Below are positions 42,323-51,687 of a stretch of DNA of 64,000 nt, piece by piece; positions within the stretch are counted from its first letter, which is position 1; every line of letters begins with the position of its first letter. Made by a program: the position numbers and the translations under genes. Source of the DNA: Solibacillus sp. FSL H8-0523. Lineage in GTDB: Bacteria; Bacillota; Bacilli; Bacillales_A; Planococcaceae. The notes under the pieces were generated by a model. The model was given only the letters and a program-made list of their open reading frames with translations, did no database searches and was not told the origin of the DNA. Location: NCBI RefSeq assembly GCF_038051985.1, contig NZ_CP150291.1, forward strand, positions 1,178,001-1,242,000. The letters run 5' to 3'.

Positions 42323-43363
42323 TTGCTAATTCAACAAATTCTTTTAAAAGTCTTACATATTTTTCAGCAGGAGCGCACCGTATCTGCAGCCTTTCATCTA
42401 TTAAAAGGGAAACGCTCTGGTCAAACAATTCAAGATGTGGGGCTTTATAAATTGTACCCGTTTTTTGGTCTTTTACCAAAATTAACACGTCAAAATTTTG
42501 AGCAGCACATCGATTTACTGTTTGCAAAAAATTATATTGATATTGATGAAAATGGCTATTACAAGATGAGTGAACAAGGACAAGCGCTCGCCAAACAGCC
42601 GCTAGATGTAACCTTTGATAGCTGGCATTATCGGGGCAATGAGCACGTATTTTTCGGACGATTATCACTTGTCGTACAAAGTTTGTCACATCAAATCAAT
42701 AACCAACAAGCATTTATTCCGATTGAACGTAATGAGCAAATTCAACATTGGGTGCGTCAATTTTTAATCGCCAATCACTTTCAACACCGAACGTTACAGC
42801 CGTTATTATATGATGAAATGTCTTTGAGTTTAGAAAAGCTTTCGATAGAGGAAAACGTGAAAGAGCTTTTAATGTACCGTTTAACTGGCTATAACGAGCC
42901 CGGCTTTACATGGCAGCAGCTGGCGTTTGGCTATCAGCTGCAGGAAATGGATGTACAGCTCATGTATATTAGTGGCTTACACGCATGGTTAATTGAAATT
43001 GAACAACAGAAACCGACCTATCCGCTTCTTGCAAAAATGGCTGAAAACATTCGTGTGGAAGCGTTACTAACCAATTCTGCTCTTGAAACGGCCCAACTGT
43101 ATAAAAAGGGACGTTCACTTGAAGAAATTAGCCATATCCGTCGTTTAAAAATGAGTACGATTGAAGATCATGTTGTGGAAATGGCCATGAATGAGCCGAA
43201 CTTTTCCATTGATGATTTCGTCCCACTAGAAGCGCAACAGCAAATTCTACAAGCGATGGAAGACTATGAAACAAAGCGTTTAAAAACATTGAAAGAAATT
43301 TTACCGCATGTCAGTTATTTTCAACTGCGTATCACGTTGGCGAAGGGAGCGACAACCGCATGA
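42323..43363 (+). CDS. ypbB: YpbB-like helix-turn-helix protein adjacent to RecQ helicase
   Basis: A 346-residue protein with a C-terminal helix-turn-helix/RQC-like segment (GRSLEEISHIRRLKMSTIEDHVVEMAMNEP, residues about 262-291, cited here in parts) of the kind found at the end of RecQ helicases. In B. subtilis YpbB precedes RecS (YpbC), and the two probably act together in DNA repair. The TTG start follows GAGGG at seven bases. It overlaps recQ by four bases, which supports a joint function. Confidence 0.82.
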   Translation: MLIQQILLKVLHIFQQERTVSAAFHLLKGKRSGQTIQDVGLYKLYPFFGLLPKLTRQNFEQHIDLLFAKNYIDIDENGYYKMSEQGQALAKQPLDVTFDSWHYRGNEHVFFGRLSLVVQSLSHQINNQQAFIPIERNEQIQHWVRQFLIANHFQHRTLQPLLYDEMSLSLEKLSIEENVKELLMYRLTGYNEPGFTWQQLAFGYQLQEMDVQLMYISGLHAWLIEIEQQKPTYPLLAKMAENIRVEALLTNSALETAQLYKKGRSLEEISHIRRLKMSTIEDHVVEMAMNEPNFSIDDFVPLEAQQQILQAMEDYETKRLKTLKEILPHVSYFQLRITLAKGATTA

Positions 43364-44799
43364 ATGTAGAAGCCACACTAAGGCAACAATTTGGTTATGA
43401 AACATTTCGACCGGGACAGCGTGAAATCATTGAAGCACTAGTTGCTGGACAAGACGTTGTTGCGATTTTACCGACGGGTATGGGGAAATCGCTCTGTTAT
43501 CAGCTACCAGGCTATATATTTACAAAGCCGGTACTCATCGTATCGCCACTATTATCTCTCATGCAAGACCAAGTCGACCAGCTAAAACAGCGCGGTGAAA
43601 AGCGTGTTGTCGCGCTCAATTCATTTTTAACCCCAGACCAGAAGCGGTATGCCCTGCACTTTTTGCATGAGTACCGGTTTATATTTGTGTCGCCTGAAAT
43701 GCTGTTGCAGCCGCAAGTGAAAGCCCGGATTGAACAAATGGAGCTGTCACTCATTGTGGCAGACGAGGCACACTGTATTTCGCAGTGGGGCTTTGATTTT
43801 CGTCCGGATTATTTGCGCATTGGTGAAGTGTTGCCACAACAAAAGCGTCCACCAATTTTAGCGTTATCGGCAACAGCAACGGAATCGGTATTGCAGGACA
43901 TTCAGCATTATCTACAGATGCAAAAGCCGTTTCATTATATGCATTCGGTCAACCGTGAATCTATTTATTTAGTGAAAAAGACATTTTCAATGAAAGAAGA
44001 GAAGATTGATTGGATTGTCGATCATGTTTCAAAAACTGCGGGACCGGGCATTATTTATACGCAATCGCGTGCGAAAACAGAAGCAATTAGCTTGCTACTA
44101 TTAGAAAAAAATATTGCCGCCGCTGCCTACCATGCAGGGAAAGACGCGCAGGATCGGCAATTTATTCAGCAACAGTTTTTAACGGATAAGCTAGAATGGA
44201 TAGTTGCGACAAATGCATTTGGAATGGGTGTACATAAAGAGAATGTTCGCCAAATTATTCATGAAACAATGCCGGCAACCTTATCGAATTACATGCAAGA
44301 AATTGGTCGTGCTGGACGTGACGGCAAAGACGCCGTTGCTTTCTTACTGTATGCAGATGGAGACGAGCAGTATGCGAAGTTTATTGCAACCGAGGACTTA
44401 CCGAAGGATGCACATATTGACCGCTTCATGCAGGTAGTAGCAAGTGGCGAGCAGCCGAATGTGTTACTGACGCGCGGCGAACTGTCAGAAGTTGCATTTC
44501 GCGTATTAAATTACTGGCTTCAGCAAGAATCACCGGAACTTGTGAAAAAACGCATGCAAGAGTTACAGTTTAAGAAATTTGCAGAAGTGAAGCACGTATT
44601 AAAATTAATCGAAAGTACAGATTGTATGCGCGAGCAGGTGGTTCAATACTTTGGACAAGTACTTGAAGAAAAACAAGAGAACTGTTGCACCAATTGTGGG
44701 ATTCAGGAGGGTGCGTTTTTAGCAGAGCGTAAGACGCAAGAGCAAACACAAATGACTACTTGGCAACAACGATTACAGCAAATATTGCTACGAAACTAG
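43360..44799 (+). CDS. recQ: RecQ-family ATP-dependent DNA helicase (RecS-like)
   Basis: A 3'-5' DNA helicase of 479 residues. Motif I is LPTGMGKSLCYQLPG (about residues 38-52), motif II is VADEAHCISQWGFDFRPDY, motif III is LSATAT, and motif VI is QEIGRAGRDGK. The zinc-binding cysteines follow at C...CCTNC near residues 429-448. The HRDC domain of full-length RecQ is missing, as in B. subtilis RecS. The ATG overlaps the ypbB stop. Confidence 0.93.
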   Translation: MNVEATLRQQFGYETFRPGQREIIEALVAGQDVVAILPTGMGKSLCYQLPGYIFTKPVLIVSPLLSLMQDQVDQLKQRGEKRVVALNSFLTPDQKRYALHFLHEYRFIFVSPEMLLQPQVKARIEQMELSLIVADEAHCISQWGFDFRPDYLRIGEVLPQQKRPPILALSATATESVLQDIQHYLQMQKPFHYMHSVNRESIYLVKKTFSMKEEKIDWIVDHVSKTAGPGIIYTQSRAKTEAISLLLLEKNIAAAAYHAGKDAQDRQFIQQQFLTDKLEWIVATNAFGMGVHKENVRQIIHETMPATLSNYMQEIGRAGRDGKDAVAFLLYADGDEQYAKFIATEDLPKDAHIDRFMQVVASGEQPNVLLTRGELSEVAFRVLNYWLQQESPELVKKRMQELQFKKFAEVKHVLKLIESTDCMREQVVQYFGQVLEEKQENCCTNCGIQEGAFLAERKTQEQTQMTTWQQRLQQILLRN

Positions 44800-44828
44800 T
44801 AAACTTAAGGTGAACCGTTTACTTTTTT
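44798..44828 (+). terminator. Terminator after recQ
   Basis: AGTAAAC pairs with GTTTACT (with inner GGT/AACC), followed by TTTTTTG. It overlaps the recQ stop codon. Confidence 0.75.
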
Positions 44829-44885
44829 GTAGAAATTCGTCATAATATGTGTAAATGTTTTAGTAGTTGGAGGGTTGAATAGGCC

Positions 44886-45581
44886 ATGACAAAAGAAGAT
44901 TACCGTGAAAAGGTAGAAGAACATCGTCAAGAGATTGACTTACATAATGAGTCAGGTTCGAAATTGTCGCGTGCGAGCCGACATCAGAAAAAAGGTAAGA
45001 AAAAACAATCGAATCCAGTTATGAAGCTACTAGTCTTTATCTTAATTTTCATTCCATTAAGTATTTTAGGCTATGTGTGGCTCTTTTATGAACCAAGCGC
45101 ATCAGAGGCTGGAAAAGTAGCTGTGGAAGATAAGAAAGATGATGTCGTTGTAGAAATTGTAAAGCAAGATTCGGATTCAGCAAAAGCTGCGGCTGAAGAT
45201 AATGAAGATAAAGATGAAAAACCAGATGCAGAGGCTGTGAATAAATCCGAGGCAGAAAAGCAACGTTTAGCTGCTGAAGAAGCAAAGATTGCTGAACAAA
45301 AATTAGCAAAAGATAAAGATGTAGCAGAGGCCAAAAAAGCAGAAGAGGCTCAAAAAGTAGCCGCGAAAAAAGCAAAAGAGCTAGAAGAAAAGAAAAAAGC
45401 GGAAGCAGCGGCAAGTGCAGAGCAAAAAACACATACCGTACAATCGACGGATAATTTATACCGTATTGCCATAAAATATTATGGAGATGGTAGCCCTGCT
45501 AGTATCGCAAAAATTAAAGCGGCAAATAATCTAGGCTCAGATAGTATTTCCACTGGGCAAGTGTTAATTATTACGCCTTAA
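44886..45581 (+). CDS. ypbE: LysM-domain membrane protein (YpbE-like)
   Basis: A 231-residue protein with a basic cytoplasmic N-terminus, one membrane helix (about residues 46-66, MKLLVFILIFIPLSILGYVW), an extracytoplasmic alanine/glutamate/lysine-rich coiled coil (about 80-180) and a C-terminal LysM peptidoglycan-binding domain (about 183-231, HTVQSTDNLYRIAIKYYG). It is anchored in the membrane and reaches into the wall. The position after recQ corresponds to ypbE. The repetitive coil is prone to compositional drift. Confidence 0.85.
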   Translation: MTKEDYREKVEEHRQEIDLHNESGSKLSRASRHQKKGKKKQSNPVMKLLVFILIFIPLSILGYVWLFYEPSASEAGKVAVEDKKDDVVVEIVKQDSDSAKAAAEDNEDKDEKPDAEAVNKSEAEKQRLAAEEAKIAEQKLAKDKDVAEAKKAEEAQKVAAKKAKELEEKKKAEAAASAEQKTHTVQSTDNLYRIAIKYYGDGSPASIAKIKAANNLGSDSISTGQVLIITP

Positions 45582-45613
45582 AGGTTTATTTCTTTTAGCT
45601 GTATAGTGAATTA

Positions 45614-45650
45614 GGAAAAGACGAATCGTGAATGCGCTCGTCTTTTTCTT
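45614..45650 (+). terminator. Terminator after ypbE
   Basis: AAAAGACGA pairs with TCGTCTTTTT around a 13-base loop; the tail is T-rich. Confidence 0.7.
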
Positions 45651-45671
45651 ATTTGAATTGGAGGTAGGCAT

Positions 45672-46415
45672 ATGGTTGTTATCACATTATTGGCGCTCGC
45701 TTGCCTAAGTGTTTTACTGTATATGTGGAAGCAGGCGTGTGAAAATAACGTTCGTATGCATGAAGTTACGGCAACTGGTCATGGTGAACCAGTGCAATTA
45801 TTTTTTATTTCAGATACACATGCTCGAAAAATCAATAAAAAGATGATTGAATCCATACCAGGTAAGGTGGACGCAGTAATTATTGGCGGCGATTTTGTCG
45901 ATCGTCGTACGTCGCAACAAACATTGCTTGAGAATATTCGACTGTTAAAAACGCTCGGTCCGGTTTATTTTGTGTGGGGCAACAATGACATGGAAATTGA
46001 TGAACAACTCTTACGTAAATTATTTTCGCAGCATAACGTCACTTTGCTAGAAAATGAAGTGGTGCAAATAGGAAAGCAGCAAGATTTTTATTTAAGCGCG
46101 GTTACTTTTAGCCCAGACAAAGAAAATATTAAGCGTGCCCTAGCAACATGTAATTTAGAGAAAACGGCGTTTATCGCCCATAACCCAGATTTGTTTAAAA
46201 AAGTGCATAGTCAGTTCAAGCCGTTAGTAAGTATTGGTGGACATTTACACGGAGGACAAATTCGCCTCGGGAAATGGGGCATTCAACCCCATGGCTATTT
46301 TAAGAAGGTTGGCAATCGCTACGAGCTTGTCAGTAATGGCTACGGTACAACGTTGCTACCACTTCGACTAGGTGCAAAACCGGAATGCCATATCATTCAA
46401 ATAAACTTTGAATAA
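45672..46415 (+). CDS. Metallophosphoesterase (YpbG-like)
   Basis: A 247-residue calcineurin-type phosphoesterase anchored by an N-terminal helix (about residues 2-17). Metal-binding motifs are FISDTHAR, IIGGDFVDRR, WGNNDME and, near the end, IGGHLHGGQIRLG. These match the membrane-bound YkuE/YpbG group, which may act on membrane-linked substrates such as UDP-diacylglucosamine-like lipids; the substrate here is unknown. The D in SDTH replaces the usual SDLH leucine context without loss of ligands. Confidence 0.87.
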   Translation: MVVITLLALACLSVLLYMWKQACENNVRMHEVTATGHGEPVQLFFISDTHARKINKKMIESIPGKVDAVIIGGDFVDRRTSQQTLLENIRLLKTLGPVYFVWGNNDMEIDEQLLRKLFSQHNVTLLENEVVQIGKQQDFYLSAVTFSPDKENIKRALATCNLEKTAFIAHNPDLFKKVHSQFKPLVSIGGHLHGGQIRLGKWGIQPHGYFKKVGNRYELVSNGYGTTLLPLRLGAKPECHIIQINFE

Positions 46416-46480
46416 ACTAAACGCAAGTAGAAAAATAGCAGTATAATAAATGCATTGAACCAATTTAAGGAGATGTTACT

Positions 46481-47446
46481 ATGCAAAAAGTAGAAGCCAT
46501 CATAGTTGGGGGAGGCCCCTGTGGTTTATCTGCTGCGATTGAGTTGCAAAATATCGGTTTAACACCGATTGTTATTGAAAAAGGGAATATCGTAAATGCA
46601 ATCTATAATTACCCAACACATCAAACGTTTTTTAGTACGAGTGAAAAGCTAGCGATTGGCGATGTGCCGTTTATTATTGAAGAGCGTAAACCAAAACGTA
46701 ACCAAGCCCTTGTTTACTATCGTGAAGTGGTAAAGGCGAAAAAGATTCAAGTTAATCGTTTTGAAGCCGTACAACGTGTTGAAAAACACGGGGACCTATT
46801 TACGGTTACAACGGATAAAGAAACGTATGAAACACCGTATGTTGTCATTGCAACAGGCTATTATGACAATCCGAACTATTTAAATCTTCCAGGCGAAAAC
46901 TTACCTAAAGTACATCATTATTTCAAAGAAGCGCACGAATTTTTTGATTTACATGTTTTAGTGATTGGTGGAAAAAACTCTGCCATTGATGCTGCACTCG
47001 AATTAAATAAAGCAGGCGCACATGTAACGGTTGTCTACCGCGGTGAAGACTATTCACCAAGCATTAAGCCTTGGGTGTTACCAGAATTTTTAGGCTTAGT
47101 ACGTGAAGGTGAAATCGCGATGCATTTTAATACAAATGTCAAAGAAATCCGCGAGCAGGAAGTTGTACTTGATGTCGATGGGATTGAACAAACTATAGCA
47201 AACGATATTGTCTTCGCGATGACGGGCTATCACCCAGATCATAGCTTTATTCGTGCAATGGGCGTAGAGATGGACGAGGAAACAGGTCGCCCAACATTTG
47301 ATGCTGAAACAATGGAAACGAATGTCGACAATTTATACATTGCCGGAGTATTAGCGGCTGGTAATAATGCCAATGAGATTTTCATTGAAAATGGTCGCTT
47401 CCATGGGGGCATGATTGCCAATAAAATTGCACAGCAAATGAAATAA
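46481..47446 (+). CDS. ypdA: YpdA family bacillithiol disulfide reductase
   Basis: A 321-residue FAD/NAD(P) oxidoreductase that reduces bacillithiol disulfide (BSSB) in low-GC Gram-positives. It has the FAD loop VGGGPCGLSAAIELQ (residues 9-23; the C of GGGPCG is the conserved YpdA cysteine), the NADPH loop VIGGKNSAIDAALE and the closing AGVLAAGNNANEI block. It lacks the CxxC of thioredoxin reductases. It links to the persulfide cluster in the same window through low-molecular-weight thiol redox balance. Confidence 0.93.
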   Translation: MQKVEAIIVGGGPCGLSAAIELQNIGLTPIVIEKGNIVNAIYNYPTHQTFFSTSEKLAIGDVPFIIEERKPKRNQALVYYREVVKAKKIQVNRFEAVQRVEKHGDLFTVTTDKETYETPYVVIATGYYDNPNYLNLPGENLPKVHHYFKEAHEFFDLHVLVIGGKNSAIDAALELNKAGAHVTVVYRGEDYSPSIKPWVLPEFLGLVREGEIAMHFNTNVKEIREQEVVLDVDGIEQTIANDIVFAMTGYHPDHSFIRAMGVEMDEETGRPTFDAETMETNVDNLYIAGVLAAGNNANEIFIENGRFHGGMIANKIAQQMK

Positions 47447-47458
47447 GAGGTGAATGTA

Positions 47459-48424
47459 TTGAAAAAAAAAGTGGCGTTAATTACAACAGGTGGAACGATT
47501 GCCAGTACACGTAATGAGAAAAATAAATTAGAATCAGGCAAGCTTGATGGCAAGGCAATTTTAGCGATGTGTCAGCTTGAAAACGAGATGGATATTGAAC
47601 TAATTGACTTATATCAAGTGCCATCGATGCATATGACCTTTGATAATTTAAATCAATTAAATAAAACGATCCAACAAGTATTTCAAGATGAATCGGTGAG
47701 TGGCATTGTTGTTACACATGGGACGGACAGCTTGGAAGAGACGGCGTACTTTTTAGAGTTAACGATACATGATACGCGTCCGGTTATTGTAACCGGTTCA
47801 CAAAAATCACCGGGCGATATCGGCACAGATGTCTATTCGAATTTACGTAATTCTTTACTTGTTGCCTCAAGTGATGAAGCGAAAAATATCGGGACATGTG
47901 TTGTGTTTAATGAAAAAATTATTCACTCAAAATATGTGAAAAAGGTCCATTCTTCAAGCATTAACGGCTTTGGTGCAATTGGCTATGGCATGCTTGGTTT
48001 TATCGATAATGATGAGGTCGTTATCTATCAAAAGCCGACGCATAAAGAAGTTTATGCCATTCAAGAAAGTTATCCGGTAGTAGAGATTGTCTTAGCCTAT
48101 TTAGGAGCAAGCTCGATCATGTTAGATGCTTTAGTTGAAGCGGAAGTAGATGGTGTGATTCTTGTTGGTGCAGGACGCGGACAAGTGACACCCAAGATGA
48201 CAAGTGTGATTGAAAAGCTCTGTCAAAAGGGCGCAAAGGTCGTGCTAACTACGTCTACAGAAGAAGGACGCGTTTTCCCAACCTACGATTACTATAGCAG
48301 TGCCAATAATTTAAAAGATAGCGGTGTATTAATGGGTGGCGATTTTGACCCGAAAAAAGCACGTTTGAAACTCTTATTAATGCTGGCAAATGGAAATACA
48401 GACTTTGATACGTTTATGCATTAA
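47459..48424 (+). CDS. ansA: Type I L-asparaginase
   Basis: Hydrolyses L-asparagine to aspartate and ammonia in the cytosol. The two catalytic threonine motifs are present: TTGGTIAST near residue 9-17 and THGTDSLEETA near 88-98. There is no signal peptide, which fits a type I cytosolic enzyme, and the length is 321 residues. TTG 47459 is chosen because AGAGGTG lies six bases upstream; a GTG three codons earlier overlaps it. It follows ypdA closely and ends at a strong terminator. Confidence 0.92.
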   Translation: MKKKVALITTGGTIASTRNEKNKLESGKLDGKAILAMCQLENEMDIELIDLYQVPSMHMTFDNLNQLNKTIQQVFQDESVSGIVVTHGTDSLEETAYFLELTIHDTRPVIVTGSQKSPGDIGTDVYSNLRNSLLVASSDEAKNIGTCVVFNEKIIHSKYVKKVHSSSINGFGAIGYGMLGFIDNDEVVIYQKPTHKEVYAIQESYPVVEIVLAYLGASSIMLDALVEAEVDGVILVGAGRGQVTPKMTSVIEKLCQKGAKVVLTTSTEEGRVFPTYDYYSSANNLKDSGVLMGGDFDPKKARLKLLLMLANGNTDFDTFMH

Positions 48425-48430
48425 CTCATG

Positions 48431-48460
48431 AAAACTCAGCTATTGTGGCTGAGTTTTTTG
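48431..48460 (+). terminator. Terminator after ansA
   Basis: AAAACTCAGC pairs with GCTGAGTTTT, followed by TTG. Confidence 0.85.
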
Positions 48461-48465
48461 CTTTA

Positions 48466-48480
48466 TCTAGGCTAAAGCGC
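48466..48480. repeat. Fragment of the 1795-1969 element
   Basis: TCTAGGCTAAAGCGC is identical to the left end of the structured element at 1795. The match then stops. It may be a deletion remnant. A short hairpin GTATC...GATAC follows at 48509-48528. Confidence 0.4.
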
Positions 48481-48586
48481 TTTTGTTCTGGGATTTAAGT
48501 ATCAAAATCTTGTGATACTTCACCTCACTGAACTAATAGTGCTATAATAATTGTAGTTTATTTTTAGGAGAAGGGGGCCTGGTGAC

Positions 48587-49264
48587 ATGTTCATACTTGT
48601 ATCTGCAGCAATTGCACCGGGTTTGGCCCTACTCAGTTATTTTTATTTACGCAATCAAATGGACACCGAGCCAAGACGTGCACTTTTACATGCTTTTATT
48701 TATGGGGCGATTATTACATTCCCAGTCATGTTCATTCAATTTGTGTTACAAGAAGAACAAACATTTACCGATCCATTTTTTATTAATGTCATATTTACGA
48801 GTACATTTGAAGAAGTGATAAAGTGGCTGATTATTTTTGCCGTGATTTTGCGTCATGTGGAATTTGATGACCCGTATGATGGCATATTATTTGGCGCTGC
48901 GGTATCACTCGGATTCGCAACGGTAGAAAATGTCATCTATTTATTGTCATACGGTATTGATCAGGCGTTTATGCGTGCGCTCTTACCGGTTTCAAGCCAT
49001 GCGTTGTTTGGCGTTGTAATGGGCTATTATTACGGGAAAGGGAAGTTCTCGAGTGATGAAATTCAGAAGAAGTATATATTCTTGGCTTTAGTAGCGCCGA
49101 TGGGATTACATATTATGTATAATTCGATTTTAATGCTTGAAGACAACTTTATTTATGTCATGCTGCCGTTTATGTTGTTTTTATGGTGGTTTGCCTTACG
49201 TAAAGTAAAGCAGGCGCATGAGCATTTAATTGAGCATTTATCAAAATATCATGAACGGTTCTGA
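48587..49264 (+). CDS. prsW: PrsW-type intramembrane protease
   Basis: PrsW makes the first cut in the anti-sigma factor RsiW in B. subtilis, which leads to SigW release under envelope stress. The 225-residue protein has about seven membrane helices. The glutamate motif TFEEVIKWL (EE-x2-K, near residues 74-82), the ATVEN segment and later histidines SSHALFGVVMGYY define the family. It sits before sleB as in B. subtilis. The ATG is preceded by a G-rich ribosome binding site. Confidence 0.92.
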   Translation: MFILVSAAIAPGLALLSYFYLRNQMDTEPRRALLHAFIYGAIITFPVMFIQFVLQEEQTFTDPFFINVIFTSTFEEVIKWLIIFAVILRHVEFDDPYDGILFGAAVSLGFATVENVIYLLSYGIDQAFMRALLPVSSHALFGVVMGYYYGKGKFSSDEIQKKYIFLALVAPMGLHIMYNSILMLEDNFIYVMLPFMLFLWWFALRKVKQAHEHLIEHLSKYHERF

Positions 49265-49534
49265 TATACCTGGGCGGAAAGTATTTACTTTTCGCCCAGT
49301 ACTTCGTTCATATGTTATTTAACCGCTTTAGGGCGGTGTTTTTGCGGTGGTCAGAAGTAAGAACGAATGCTAAGTTTGTCACATCCTGTGACAAACTTAG
49401 CATTCATGACCAGCATCGTGCTGGCCTCCATCCTCGGCGCAAAAGGTATTGTCCAGAAAACATTCTGGACAATACCTTTCTCTATGTATAAGATTTATTT
49501 TTTTCACCATCCTACGTATAAAGGAGTGTTTGAT
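49265..49534. other. Hairpin-rich intergenic region between prsW and sleB
   Basis: Five inverted repeats follow each other. CTGGGCGgAAAGTA with TACTTTtCGCCCAG is at 49270-49299; ACCGC with GGCGGT near 49322-49338. A perfect 19-bp pair GAATGCTAAGTTTGTCACA is at 49365-49383 with its complement at 49387-49405. CCAGCA-TCG-TGCTGG is at 49410-49424. A perfect 17-bp pair AAAGGTATTGTCCAGAA is at 49442-49458 with its complement at 49463-49479. None has a strong T-run except the second, so they are not ordinary terminators. No gene is seen. Confidence 0.7.
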
Positions 49535-50305
49535 GTGAAAAAAATTGTTTTGTTAGGCATGTTGTTCGCGCTATCACTTGCACCAACGAGTTCAGCCTTT
49601 ACGAATCAAGAAATCCAGCGCGGTGCATTTGGAGATGATGTCATTGAACTACAGGCCAGATTGCAGTATATCGGTTTTTATAATGGCGATATTGACGGCA
49701 AATTTGGCTACGGGACGTATTGGGCTCTTCGAAATTTCCAAGAGCAGTACGGGTTGCCGGTTGACGGAATTGCAGGGCAAACAACAAAGGAAAAATTACT
49801 GAATAACTCAGATTACGACGAAGCCTATGTGCAAAAGCAAATTCGTGCAGGCAATCGTTTTACGCATTACGGCAATTCCCCGCTCGATCAGCAAGTAAAG
49901 GAAGGGGGCGGTTCGAATTCAACTACTTCGATGCAGCTACCACCAGGTTATAGCGAGCAGGATTTGCAAATTTTAGCGAACGCGGTGTACGGAGAATCGC
50001 GCGGTGAACCATACGAAGGGCAAGTGGCGGTTGCTGCAGTCATTTTAAATCGTTTAGAGTCTCCAGAATTTCCAGATACGATTTCTGAAATTATTTTTCA
50101 ACCATTAGCGTTTACTGCGGTTGCGGATGGACAAATTTGGCTGACACCAAATGAACGTGCAAAACAAGCGGTACTCGATGCGATTAACGGATGGGATCCT
50201 TCCGAAAATGCACTGTATTATTTCAATCCAAAAACGGCAACGAGTAAATGGATTTGGACAAGGCAGCAAATCAAACAGATTGGCGAACACATTTTTTGTG
50301 TATAG
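49535..50305 (+). CDS. sleB: Spore cortex-lytic enzyme SleB
   Basis: SleB is a lytic transglycosylase that degrades the spore cortex (muramic-delta-lactam sites) during germination. The 256-residue product has a signal peptide (about 1-21), a peptidoglycan-binding domain with GDDVIELQARLQYIGFYNG and FQEQYGLPVDGIAG, a linker, and a Hydrolase_2 domain with the likely catalytic glutamate in YGESRGEPYEGQVAVAAV. It ends IGEHIFCV, as SleB proteins do. GTG 49535 follows AAAGGAGTG. ypeB follows nine bases later. Confidence 0.94.
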   Translation: MKKIVLLGMLFALSLAPTSSAFTNQEIQRGAFGDDVIELQARLQYIGFYNGDIDGKFGYGTYWALRNFQEQYGLPVDGIAGQTTKEKLLNNSDYDEAYVQKQIRAGNRFTHYGNSPLDQQVKEGGGSNSTTSMQLPPGYSEQDLQILANAVYGESRGEPYEGQVAVAAVILNRLESPEFPDTISEIIFQPLAFTAVADGQIWLTPNERAKQAVLDAINGWDPSENALYYFNPKTATSKWIWTRQQIKQIGEHIFCV

Positions 50306-50314
50306 GCAGGTGAC

Positions 50315-51598
50315 ATGATGAGAAGTTTAACCTATTTATTGGGATTATTTGTTGTTATTTTAGCCTTTGTGTCCATTGATTATTACAATCAAAACAAGCA
50401 GCTTGAGCGTGCTGTATACGCTACGCAGACGCGTGATTTCTCAGCCGCTACAGAAAAATTATCCTTGCTGCATACAACGGTTGAGCAATCATTACTTTTT
50501 AAAGATGAAAAAACGTTGTCAAATGAACTAGATTCGATTTGGCGGATGAGCAGTGAACTTCGAAAATCTGTTGCCAATTTACCATTGCAGCAGGATGTAC
50601 AAAATGATTGGATGCGTTACTTAGGTAAAGTTGGTGACAATGCCAAGCAAGCCGCTAATAGTGGGGATTACACCGAGTGGCAAAACAAAATGGGGACAGT
50701 CGCAACGAATTTGCAAGCCTTTGCTGAAGAATGGAATGTCGCAACAGTCGCCTTTTATAATAATGATACAGATTTAAAGAAATGGACGAATAATCAAAAG
50801 CTAGAGCTCGGCGATTCACCATTTGTTAATGTCTCGAAGCAACTGAAGTCCTATAATGAAACGGATTTCCCGCTAACGGCGAGTGAATCAGATTATGAAA
50901 AAAAGCGAGACTTACAGCATTTAAAAGAGCAAAAGATTACGAAAAGCGAGGCCATCCAAACGTTTAAAATGTATTTCCCTCATATTGATGATGCCATCGT
51001 AACGGTTTCAAAAAGTAAGGATGATGCACCATACCCGTTTTACCATATTCAATATGTGCGCGGTGCCAGAATTGGCTATGCGGATATTACAGAGAATGGC
51101 GGGCACTTGCTGTCATTTTTAATGGAGCGTCCGGTGACAAAAAATCCGAGGTCGCATGAGGAAATCACAACAGCTGCACAAAACTTTATGAAACAGGTAG
51201 GCTATGAAGACGTGACGTTAAGTGAATCGCGTGAAAATCACGAAGCGTGGCACTTTGTCTTTACGCGCACGTTAGACGACGGCGCACTTGTTTACCCAGA
51301 TAGTATTCAAGTGAAAGTAGCGAAGGATAACGGTGAAATCATGGGAGTCAATGCGATGGAATATATTCAAGAAGAAACGATTCCAACGCAAGCTGAGCTA
51401 CCGATTCAGTGGGAAACCTTTTTTGCAGATCATGTGACAGTAGAGGAAGTGAAGAAAATTTATACGGCCAATGCTGCACTGGAACTACGCAAATGCTATG
51501 AAGTAATTGCCCGTGTAAATAATGCGAAACAAGACACATTTCGAATTGTCATTGATAGCGAAAAACAAGAGGTACTAAAAATTGAAAAATTATACTAA
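50315..51598 (+). CDS. ypeB: Germination protein YpeB
   Basis: YpeB is required for SleB stability and placement in the spore, and the two genes form an operon. The 427-residue protein has one N-terminal membrane helix (about residues 4-20), an extracytoplasmic helical region, and PepSY-like repeats in the C-terminal half (around 205-425, for example ITKSEAIQTFKMYFP). Two ATG codons are in tandem; the second (50318) has slightly better spacing from AGGTGA. Confidence 0.93.
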   Translation: MMRSLTYLLGLFVVILAFVSIDYYNQNKQLERAVYATQTRDFSAATEKLSLLHTTVEQSLLFKDEKTLSNELDSIWRMSSELRKSVANLPLQQDVQNDWMRYLGKVGDNAKQAANSGDYTEWQNKMGTVATNLQAFAEEWNVATVAFYNNDTDLKKWTNNQKLELGDSPFVNVSKQLKSYNETDFPLTASESDYEKKRDLQHLKEQKITKSEAIQTFKMYFPHIDDAIVTVSKSKDDAPYPFYHIQYVRGARIGYADITENGGHLLSFLMERPVTKNPRSHEEITTAAQNFMKQVGYEDVTLSESRENHEAWHFVFTRTLDDGALVYPDSIQVKVAKDNGEIMGVNAMEYIQEETIPTQAELPIQWETFFADHVTVEEVKKIYTANAALELRKCYEVIARVNNAKQDTFRIVIDSEKQEVLKIEKLY

Positions 51599-51687
51599 GG
51601 AATTTGAAAATTTCCTTTACAGTCTCTAGTATAAATATCCATCCCGTGAGATAATAGTGGTAATTATCGGATTGGCGGGAGAGGCAA

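Noticed and set aside
44886-45581. Antisense frames rich in leucine and serine opposite ypbE
   Set aside because: They arise from the alanine/glutamate/lysine repeats of the coiled coil and are not independent genes.
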